A DNA stretch of 64,000 nt from Dermatophagoides farinae (taxonomy: Eukaryota; Arthropoda; Arachnida; Sarcoptiformes; Pyroglyphidae), in assembly GCF_024713945.1 (NCBI RefSeq), contig NC_134684.1:164001-228000 (forward strand). The letters run 5' to 3'. Shown in pieces: positions 26,188-35,281 of the stretch (position 1 is the stretch's first letter; the number at the start of each line of letters is the position of its first letter). The notes beneath the pieces were generated by a model that was not told the DNA's origin, made no database searches, and saw nothing but the letters and a program-made list of their open reading frames with translations. Position numbers and translations under genes: made by a program.

Positions 26188-27006
26188 TTTATTTTGTTTT
26201 TTTTTCTAACAACTTAAGTAATCAGACTGAACGAAAAAAAAAATCCAGCAACAAATGGTTGAAACGACCCAATAACATCTGTCTGCCACCCAGCAACAGT
26301 TGGTCTCGCTCTCTCCACATTGGCATTATGTTATGTGACTCACGTTCACTTCATTACTATTATTACTGGGTTGTTTGCTTGAGTTTGCCATTGTTTCATT
26401 GTATTTCCTTTCTACATCCGGTCATTTAGTTAAATTAGTTCAGCACATATTCTGAATAACATAATCAAACAACAAAATCGATAACAAAAAATAAAATTTA
26501 TACAAAAATTTATTCTTCATAAATGATGATTGAATTACTTGAACGATGACATCGTCTTTCGAAATAAAACTTACAGAAAATCTGAATGTTTAATCTGTAA
26601 TCGAATTGAACAGTCATTTGTGTTTGCTATAAAAAAATTGTTAATCATTTTAATGTCAAATGACAGGTGTCGCTCTGGCTCGCTCCGAAGATTTTTTTCG
26701 CTTTCTTTGTGGAAAGTCCTCGACCATCACATTTTTGTGTTGGCATCAAGTGTCTGAATTTTAATCTAAATTCACGATGACTTCCGGGTATTTTTCGGGC
26801 TGAGATGGATTTCATTTCCTGAGCTCTAGTTTTTCTTCCTGGGATAATCGATGTTAGGCCAAAAAAAGATATACGCTTTTCGTGTGTATCTTTGTAAACT
26901 AAAGTAATGCGAGTAGCGTGTGTGTTTGTTTTCGAACAACCCACGTCAACAAAACGAGGCTTACACGTGCCGATACCTGTCCACTTTTGTGGTTTTTTTT
27001 TATCCT
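26188..27006. promoter_or_regulatory. Divergent intergenic region, TNFAIP8 / C15orf61 homologue
   Basis: About 820 bases between divergent starts. It probably carries both promoters and 5' UTRs. A minus-strand frame at 26645-26944 begins at GTG and has no known domain; I treat it as chance. No TATA box was found near either start. Confidence 0.45.
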
Positions 27007-27468
27007 ATGACTCGTACAAGATTTGGTCCATGGATTTGGATTGGTCGTAGATTTGGTATTGTAGATGTTCATCATCGACCATTAGCATCACAAGTATTGA
27101 CAGCCCATTTACGACAATCTCGTTATCCATATTGGACGGCATTCTTTATTCCATATCGTTCAATTTTGAATGACCAATTTGGTTGGTCCCATTTTAATTG
27201 GTCTGTCGATGGTCATAATTATCATATCTTAAGAATTGGATGTTGGCCATATATTAAATATCATTGTAGCCGTCGACCTTTGGAAGACCTTTACATTCAA
27301 AACGTGTTTTATACGTGGATTAAATGTCTACAATTTGGTATTCCAACCTTAGCATATGGTATTACTGGCTGGATGATGGCTAAACATCACGAAGATGTCC
27401 ATATTAATTCGACTAAATCGATTCGAATTTATTTTTGGTACAAGGAAAATCGGGATTTGCCTTATTGA
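27007..27468 (+). CDS. C15orf61-like protein of unknown function
   Basis: Orthologue of the uncharacterised human protein C15orf61. Single exon, 153 residues from ATG 27007 (MTRTRFGPWIWIGRRFG); human is 157. Shared blocks include SQVLTAHLRQSRYPYWTAFF (human SEVLTRHLLQRRLPHWTSF), NDQFGWSHFNWSVDGHNYHI ([20 protein letters not shown]), CWPYIKYHC (CFPFIKYHC) and LQFGIPTLAYGITGWMMA, a hydrophobic segment that may be membrane-buried. The function is unknown. The N-terminus is basic and aromatic, compatible with a mitochondrial presequence, but I am not sure. The frame stays open upstream to 26920; those codons do not resemble the family. Confidence 0.88.
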   Translation: MTRTRFGPWIWIGRRFGIVDVHHRPLASQVLTAHLRQSRYPYWTAFFIPYRSILNDQFGWSHFNWSVDGHNYHILRIGCWPYIKYHCSRRPLEDLYIQNVFYTWIKCLQFGIPTLAYGITGWMMAKHHEDVHINSTKSIRIYFWYKENRDLPY

Positions 27469-27776
27469 TTGATTATTGTCTGATAAAAAAAAATAATAAA
27501 AACGTACTTTATGAACGGAATTTGATATCGGCGTTTTTTTCAGTCGTCGTCCAGCTGAGTGTGTGGGCGATTTATTTTTTTTTATTTCATTGTTTCATGT
27601 TCACAATCTAATATTGGCCAATATTTAATCATCATTTATCATTTATTTGCTAAAATAATTTACGGACGTTTTCTTGTTCTATCCGAAAAGTTGATTTATT
27701 TGTCAACTCAACTCTTACAGTTCAAATCATTACCATCAATTGGAATCAAAGTTATTGCAAAAAAAAATCACCCACC
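27469..27776. other. Short intergenic region, SNX promoter and C15orf61 3' UTR
   Basis: About 300 bases. AATAAA near 27494 is a plausible poly(A) signal for the upstream gene. No coding exon seen. Confidence 0.5.
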
Positions 27777-29852
27777 ATGTCCGAATCCATTGCCAAACCG
27801 ACCAATAATCCATTGTCGACACTTTCAGATGAAGATGATGAAGATTTGTTTGCTTCAGCTTATGAGGTTTGTTTTTTCTCATTTTTTGAATAATTTAATT
27901 ACATGCCAACAATTTAAATAGCAACCAATTAAAGCAAAACATGAAGAATCTTCGCCATCTGAAACGAAAATGGCCAACATTAATCTCGGTGATGATGATG
28001 ATGATAGTCACCAAACACTCGATATCGAAAAAGAGCAAACGGATTCTGATCCTAAACAAGAAATGGGCAACGGTGCAATACCAACACCACCTCCCAGAAA
28101 ATTATCTATCCCACAACATTCATCAGTTATTAATACATTGGAATCTGAGATGAATACAATCGACTTGAATGATTCAAAATGCGATAAAGATGATTTGAAA
28201 CCTCAGCAAGCTTCTATCAAGTCAGAAAATGATAGTAATTTGAATAAAGAACCAATAACAGGTGGAATCAATGCAATTAAACCACTCGAAACGGTTCCCA
28301 TTGAATCACGTCCGGCCGAATTACCACAGCCAACAACAGCGGCAACAAAAACTTTGCAACAACAACCGGCTATGATTACGCCTAGTCAAATAACGATCAC
28401 TATTTCTGAACCACAAAAAATGGGCGAAGGCATGGGTTCTTACATGATCTATTCTGTCAGCACTCGAACGACCTTGCCTTATTTCCGTCGTCAATCTATG
28501 ACTGTAAATCGTCGTTTTTCCGATTTTTTGGGTCTCCATTCAAAACTCCTGATGAAACATGGACAATCAGGCCGAATCATTCCACCACCACCGGCTAAAT
28601 CAGCCTTTGGAACGGCCAAAGTGAAGATGGCTAAAGATGAATCACTACATTCGATGGATTTTCTTGCTAAACGTCGTGCCGCTTTGGAACGTTATCTACA
28701 ACGTACTGCTGAACACCCGATCCTTTGTTCGGATCCAGATTTCCGAGAATTTCTTGAGCTTGATACTGAATTACCACGATCAACATCTACATCGGCTTTA
28801 AGTGGAGCCGGTTTAAAACGAATGTTTTCACTGGTCGGCGATACTGTTAATAAAATGACATTCCGTATGGAAGAATCTGATCCGGTAAGCTTTGAATAAT
28901 TGTCTTTGTTCTTAAGGATTACTGTCCAATTCGATTTTTGATGTCATAATTTGTGTCTATAACTTTTTCATTTCATGCTATCCTCGAAATCAAGAATCTT
29001 TGTAACAGCTTCGAAGAAATTAAGGTTTCTCTTTTTTGTTTGTTCAATCTTTTTCCCGGTTTAACTTGAATCGATTGATTATAATCTATGTTCTTCTTTT
29101 GTTTTTTCATTCTTCATCTTAGTGGTTTGAATCGAAACAACAACAAATTGAAATGTTGGACGGCCAATTACGTAAATTACATGCGGCCATTGAATCGTTG
29201 ATACATAATCGAAAAGAACTATCGTCATCATTGGGTATCCTTGGTAAATCGACCGCATTGATAGGTCATGATGAGCATAATGTATCATTGTCGTGTGCAC
29301 TTTCACATTTGGCTGCCACACATGAAAAAGTGGAGAAAATCTACGAATCACAAGCGAATCATGATTTCCTTTATCTTTCCGAACTATTACGTGATTATAT
29401 TGGCATGATTGGAGCCGTACGCGAAGCATTCCATGAACGTGTAAAATGTTTCCAGAATCTAACCAATCTGGAACAAAGTTTAAATCGTAAATATGAATCC
29501 AAAGCAAAATTAGAGTTGACTCTGAAGAATGAACGTTCTTCATCACCACAAATTGATGAAGAAATACAAGATGTAAGTAGTGTTTTTTTTTGGTCAACAA
29601 ATTCTGATTTTTTCTTTTTCTTTTCACCCATCCATAATAACCTAGCTTCAAGAACGTGTGGAAAAAGCAAAGGCAGATTTCGAAAAAATATCAGATACAA
29701 TTAAACAAGAATTTGAACGTTTCGATTTGAATCGTATTCGAGATTTTCGAAATAATTTCCTCAAATACATGGAATCATTGTTGCAAACACAGGAGGCATT
29801 GATTGAATGTTGGGAAACATTCTTGCCCGAAGCAAAATCAATTTCTGCCTGA
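27777..29852 (+). CDS. SNX2: Sorting nexin SNX1/SNX2 (retromer/ESCPE-1 SNX-BAR)
   Basis: Endosomal coat protein that binds PI3P and bends membrane into tubules for endosome-to-Golgi and recycling transport. Four exons: 27777-27866, 27922-28884, 29123-29572, 29646-29852; 569 residues, a little longer than human SNX1/2. The N-terminus has an acidic start (LSDEDDEDLFASAYE) typical of the SNX1/2 sorting-nexin N domain, then a long acidic and polar linker. The PX domain is at about residues 220-335 with RRFSDFLGLHSKLL and RRAALERYLQRTA, the lipid-binding basic residues. The BAR coiled-coil follows (SKQQQIEMLDGQLRKLHAAI to CWETFLPEAKSISA). All splice joints keep phase. It ends about 100 bases from the convergent eIF2B-gamma gene. 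Confidence 0.94.
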
Positions 29853-29936
29853 AACAGTGGAATAATCATTGTGTGTGGATTGTGGCCTCCTTATTCTTAA
29901 TTTTTTTTGTCACAATCGATAAAGTCATATTACAAA

Positions 29937-29953
29937 AATAAAATAGATTTATT
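29937..29953. terminator. Back-to-back poly(A) signals of SNX and eIF2B-gamma
   Basis: Plus-strand AATAAA at 29937-29942 and minus-strand AATAAA at 29948-29953 are five bases apart. The minus signal begins two bases after the eIF2B-gamma TGA (29958-29956), so that 3' UTR is very short and the two transcripts should overlap by a few tens of bases. Confidence 0.65.
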
Positions 29954-29955
29954 TA

Positions 29956-31487
29956 TCAGATCAAATCAAGCATTTCTTGTATCAATGATTCATTACGATA
30001 ATGACTTTTTTCACCCACTCGATATCGTGGACCGACTATGCAATTTTCCAGTACAACATTTCCCTCTAAATAAACATCTGAACATATAACCGAATTGATC
30101 AATTGACAACCATTTTCGATTGTTGCATTATCTTGAATGATACAATTGGTCAAATGACATTGGTCACCAATTTTACAATTATTACCAATTACAGTTCGTT
30201 TTAGCATAGTTTTTTCACCCAATTTTGAATTATGGTTGATCAATGAATTATTTGAAATTGATTTTTGATCAATTAGAAATCGATTAGCTTGGCAAAATCC
30301 CAACAAATTATTCACTCGTACTAAATGACCAGTGTCAATGATTAGAGCGACGCAATTGATCAATGATGATTTTGATTTCTTTTCATGATTTTCATTATCG
30401 ATTTGATTCAGATTTATATCGGCCATATAAGTTTCCAATTCTGGTATTTGAATAAAATCGATAAATCGTTTTGATTTTTTCGATTGTTCATCATTTTCAT
30501 ATGGTCGACTTGATTCAGTTGATCGATCGGAATTTTGACGTCGAAATTGTTTCCGCACTAATGATGGTAACAGATCAAATTTAATCGATCGAATACCACT
30601 GATGATAATGGAGCAGATAATTTGATTAAACCAGTAATCATCAAGGTTGTGTGATAAACTCACGTTTCATGTTGTAGATAGTCGAGTATCCAATTGCGGA
30701 AAAGGTAAATATGTGAATCAATTAGATCGGTTCTTAGTTGAAAATATGGACAACATTCCAAAATCGAACGTTTTAATGGAATCGAATCCGTAGTGAACAT
30801 AACATCGGGTTCGAAGAAAACCAACCGGTTAGAATCGTTTCCATCCAAACCAATATAATCGAATTCTGTAATCAATAACAATAACAACAAAAATCTAATC
30901 TAATGATTCCATCTCAAATAATTTACATTTACCTTTACAATTATCGGCCAATTTGATTGCAGGCATTAGGTTTTCCTTTGGATAGCATTGTGATGAAAAG
31001 GCACACAAAAAAGATGCATTTCGAAGTCGATATAGTTGAATAAATTGCTCAAGATCAATATCGGCTACAAGATCACATGATACAAGAAGAATATCTTTTG
31101 TTAGTTTTTCCTGTTTTTGAATAGCTCGTAAACTATCGGCAGTAGCATAATCTCCAGCATGTGGTATCGTAACAAATCGTAATTGAATATCCAAACCTAA
31201 AGCGGTAACTGCATTTTTAATCTGATGTTCTTCATTGTCCAAAACGATAATAAAAGCCTCTAGAGTATTGATATAAATCAATGAGGAACGAAAAAAAATC
31301 ATTTTTTTTGCAAACCTTGAATATGATGACGTTGAAGTAATTCCAACGAATACTGTATCATTGGCCGATTGGCGATCTGCAGTAAACATTTAGGACGGCC
31401 ATGTAAAATATGGTTCATACGAGAACCACGACCAGCAGCCAAAATGATTGTATGAAATTCATAATCGAATTGATTTTTCACCATCAT
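29956..31487 (-). CDS. EIF2B3: Translation initiation factor eIF2B subunit gamma
   Basis: Subunit of the guanine-nucleotide exchange factor that recharges eIF2 with GTP. Exons 31487-31316, 31259-30933, 30865-30664 and 30598-29956 join in phase, giving 447 residues against 452 in human. The N-terminus is a nucleotidyltransferase-like fold (TIILAAGRGSRMNHILHGRP, KCLLQIANRPMIQYSLELL); the middle carries SIKFDLLPSLVRKQF, near-identical to the human segment; the C-terminus is a left-handed beta-helix of hexapeptide repeats (GNNCKIGDQCHLTNCIIQDN and onward). The GDYATADSLR stretch corresponds to the human loop near GTADSLR. The first Met of the tandem pair at 31487 is taken as start. Confidence 0.93.
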
Positions 31488-31713
31488 TACATTACCAATT
31501 TTTTATTTTTTTACCGAAGAAAAAAATTTTAATAAAAAATTAAAACATGCACGTGTACAATGTTTGTGCGTTGCAAGTTGTTCAATTAGAAAAACGTCTA
31601 GTTTATACGTTGATCGAATAATGTAATGTGTGGATGAAATTTTTTTTTTTTTTGAAAAAAAGCCATCAAATTTCAGATTTTCGATGATAGCATCTGCTTT
31701 TTTACATCTTACA

Positions 31714-31757
31714 CACCTGTTGTCAACGATCGACCCATTGCCAACAGGTGCCAGGTG
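31714..31757. promoter_or_regulatory. Cluster of Snail-type E-boxes
   Basis: CACCTG at 31714-31719 and CAGGTG at 31745-31750 and 31752-31757, the last followed by TCAGGTC. A further CACCTG lies at 32416-32421 inside an inverted repeat. CAGGTG/CACCTG is the core bound by Snail/Scratch zinc-finger repressors and some bHLH factors. The cluster is 230 bases upstream of eIF2B-gamma and 2 kb upstream of the CDK inhibitor. Function is inferred from motif only. Confidence 0.3.
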
Positions 31758-33342
31758 TCAGGTCATTTTTTTTATTCGATTTGATTTGTTCCTAATTAGT
31801 TTAATTACACAGTTCGATTGATCGATATATGGCACTGATTGGTGGGAGTTTGATGGATTTTTTAAATAATGAGGAAAAGATATTTGCGTGTGTGCAGATT
31901 TCTAATTATTTTTTTCTAAAAAAACATTTCGTTAAAAAAAACGACCGTTGGAAAAATGAAAAAACCAGAAAAAAATTGATAACCGAAATCATTAGTCAGG
32001 CGTACGCCCAGGATTTTCAAATCTAACCAATCATGAATCATTTTCAATCTCAGTGATTTGAATTTGAAAATTTGAAAATTGTTAGCTTAATACTAATGAT
32101 GATGATGATGCTGCTATCAATCGTGATGTATCATGCGTAATGATGACGGGTGAAGCATTGGCAACAAGTGTGTGTGGTGTGATGTGATGAATGGATACAA
32201 TCGACGGAGACGGCGTCGTCGTCGTAATTCTTGGAAAAAATGTTGCCGCCTTTCATAATTCTCCAACGGATTTTTTTCACTTTGTATATGATGGGCGCGT
32301 ATAGTGTTAGTATGTGGTGGTGAAAATTTTTCAAATCTGGTCGGTGAAAAATTCCGTTGGAAATTCAATATTCCAATTGTGGATGTGTAGAATGAATCTG
32401 CAAATATATACCTGGCACCTGGTATATATTGACATAATCATCGAACCGTCGAATATCATCGAACAATGGAAGAATAGATGAATGTTTATGATTTTTTCGT
32501 TTTGTTCCGTTTGTTTGATTTATTGAAATTTGATAATAACAACAACAAAAAAAACTCCTTCATTTTCAGCAACAACAACAAAAAAAAACGGTTCTTTTTT
32601 TTGGTTTAATTTGCCCCAAATTATCCTGCTGGTGGTGGTTCTGCAATACGATTCGAGTACTACTCTTCTGTATCCGTGATTTTGTTTATCATCACCATCA
32701 ACATCATCATATGAGAAAATAATTCAATTTTTTCATATATTGGATTACCCATTGCCCATTTTTGTTTTTCTTTTTTTTTCTTCTTCTTTTTTCAATCCGA
32801 TATTGTTTCAAACCAAAAACAACCACACAAGCCAGCATTATGTGTGTATCGACCTAATGAATAAAAACCATCATTCAATTTTTGAAAAGAGTAAAAGAAA
32901 CAAAAATCATTCATCAGACACATGGTATCGTAATCATTCAAGTTTCAGATGGTCCTAAAAACCAAACAAACAATAAATGAAGATTCAATTTTTTTAAAAA
33001 TCACAATAAATACAGCATCAATTTCACGATCCTCATTTGGAATGTTATTATTGAATGTAATCTACATGGATAATGCCGCAAAGTATTGGCATCAACAGCA
33101 ACAGGTTTGTTGATTTGTAATATTGCTTACAGTATATAGATTTATTTGACCATAGACAAATTGATTGTAATTTCAAAGAATATTCAGTGGTTTTTTTCGC
33201 AACCATAAGTCCGTCAGCCATATTCGAAAATTTATTTTTCAGATAAAATTCATCAGATGGCAGCAAGTGACTGTGATTTTTTTTTTGAATAAAACGTTTG
33301 ATTTGCGCATGAGCATTTTGATTCTTACGATAAACACGTTTA

Positions 33343-33370
33343 TGTGTGTGTGTGTGTGTGTGTGTGTGTG
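33343..33370. repeat. (TG)n microsatellite
   Basis: About 14 perfect TG units, upstream of the CDK-inhibitor gene. Confidence 0.95.
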
Positions 33371-33702
33371 AGTGGGATGTCCATACGATTCAAACTTGGA
33401 GTTTTCGCAGCAGCTTTTGTGCACCTGGTTATTTTTTTTCTACAAAATTCTATTCATTCGATATTTGACCACCGTTCTGTTTATTTGGGTCGTCATCGTT
33501 TTAGGCAGGCAGGAGAGTGAATGCAGAAAGAAATTAGTGCCTTAATCATCAGCATTTCATCATTTTTGTTGTCCATTTTTCTGTTAAATGTTTAAAAATA
33601 TTCCTTGAGCTTTGAATATTCTTTGTTCTACATATTATTCCAATCCAATCCAATAATATATATCCAAAATTCAAATTCAAATATTTTAATATATAAATAA
33701 TA

Positions 33703-35281
33703 ATGATTTTTCAATTACATCCGATAATGTCATCATCTACTACCTGTTGTTGCTCTTGTCGAACAATGGATCGGGTTGATGTTGTTGCATCGATCGTATT
33801 GAAATCAATACGATCACGATCGTCATCAACAAATATGATGGAATATGACAATAGATCACATCGTGTCATGTCCTTTGATAGCAATAGTGGTGGTAATAAT
33901 AATAACAGTGATAATCATCATCAATCACGTCATCGTCATCGTGGTACCGGATTTCCATCATCATCATCATCATTAATACCAACTGAAGAATTGGAAAATA
34001 TCGAAGAAGAAGAGGAAGAAGCAGCAGCATTATTACCATCATCATCAACCATACAGACGACATCAATGCCAACGGCAGCAACTACATCGGCAGCTGATAT
34101 TGCCGGTTCATCATCACATCAAATTCGGCCATCATTCATCGAAACAGCAGCAGCAGCAACTCATCGTATCGATACCCGTCAAATACAATCAGTACGTCGA
34201 AGATTATTCACAACAACGGCAGCAACATCGACGGCAACAACGACAACAACCGATACACCGGAACAGCAGGAACGTACGACCGGTTGGCTTTCTGAACAAA
34301 TGGCACAGATTCAACGACAACAACGTGAAAGATATAATTTTGATTTTGAACGTGGAACACCATTACCTGATCGTCCTGGTGATCGTTTCCGTTGGGAACA
34401 AGTTGTTCAACAACAACAACAACCTATTGAATCATCAATTTCATTAACATCAAAACCTAAAGCTTCCGGTGGTGCTACCACAACAACTACAACCAGCAGC
34501 ATGACTAGACAAGCGTCTCTAATGGGTATGTATTATCACCATAAGTGATAGGTTAGTTGTATCACACCTGATATAAATGATAAAATAATGGATCCTTACG
34601 ATTAGATACGTAGCCTCTTTTTTACATGACAAATGAATTTTTTGTGTCTCTTTTTGAAAAGAGGCTCACGCCAATTGCTTGCAAGAGACTTTTTAAATCT
34701 TCAACTTTTCCGAGTGATCCATTAGCTAAAGTAGATGTCTTTCACTGCATTATTGCGATCATCAATCAAATTAGCGATCATCGATTTAAATCTTTCGAAT
34801 ATTAGTTAATCTTGAATTTTTTGTCTTTTCTCTCTTTTCATTCTCCCCTTTGTGCCTCTTGTCCAAAAATAAAATCATAGGCATGTTACCGGTACGATGT
34901 AAAGCACGATCCATATCGACCATGACGACGACTACGACCACATCATTATCTACGGCCACTACTGCCAAAAGTATTGATATTGGACAACAACAATATGAAT
35001 CTCAACGAAAACGACCAATTGAAACACATGAGGAATCATCCGAGGAAGAATCAACAGAACAACCCGAGTATTCAAAAATGATGACAATGAAACGTCTACG
35101 ATATGAACAGACATCATCATCGAAAGATGAGCCAAAATCATCATTGACCACTAAACATGAAAAGATTACGGTCATTGAAGCTCCATCGTCGTCGTCGTCG
35201 TCATCATCGTCGTCAAGTTCGACAACTACTACATCGTCGTCGTCCGGGAAAAACGTGCAAATTAAAAAAAAGAATGATTGA
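33703..35281 (+). CDS. CDKN1: CIP/KIP cyclin-dependent kinase inhibitor (p21/p27/Dacapo family)
   Basis: Nuclear inhibitor of cyclin-CDK complexes that drives cell-cycle exit. Exons 33703-34525 and 34881-35281 (355-base intron) join as SLM-G-MLPV; 407 residues. The kinase inhibitory domain spans about residues 164-232: VRRRLF is the cyclin-binding block (RNLF in p27), then QMAQIQRQQRERYNFDFERG, the CDK-binding block (KWNFDF in p27), and TPLPDRPGDRFRWEQV (TPLPGPGPLRWE in p57). The spacing between the two blocks is about 15 residues longer than in p27 because of a Thr/Ala-rich insert. The N-terminal 160 residues are Ser/Asn/Glu-rich and unlike vertebrate members. The second exon has SQRKRPIETH, a likely nuclear signal. 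It ends in a poly-Ser/Thr run and a basic tail. First Met chosen; ATG 33727 is an alternative. Confidence 0.88.

Larger units (their letters stand above)
31488..33702. other. Intergenic: eIF2B-gamma and CDK-inhibitor upstream regions
   Basis: 2.2 kb with no recognisable gene. The left end is the eIF2B-gamma promoter; the rest is upstream of the CIP/KIP gene. It contains an E-box cluster at 31714-31757, a perfect 10-base inverted repeat AATATATACC/GGTATATATT at 32403-32430 around TGGCACCT, and (TG)n at 33343-33370. Frames such as 32117-32368 and 33048-33266 look like chance. Confidence 0.5.

Noticed and set aside
26645-26944. 99-codon minus-strand open frame in the TNFAIP8/C15orf61 divergent region
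   Set aside because: It begins at GTG, not ATG; the first ATG leaves a 57-residue basic peptide with no domain. It sits in promoter DNA and has no splice support.
33343-33370. Regular TG and ATC repeats (also 44897-44944) as possible array elements
   Set aside because: Plain microsatellites without spacers; not a CRISPR or tandem gene array.
34612-34666. Inverted repeat AGCCTCTTTT/AAAAGAGGCT in the CDK-inhibitor intron
   Set aside because: Short, A/T-dominated arms with a 35-base loop; no sign of function beyond chance.
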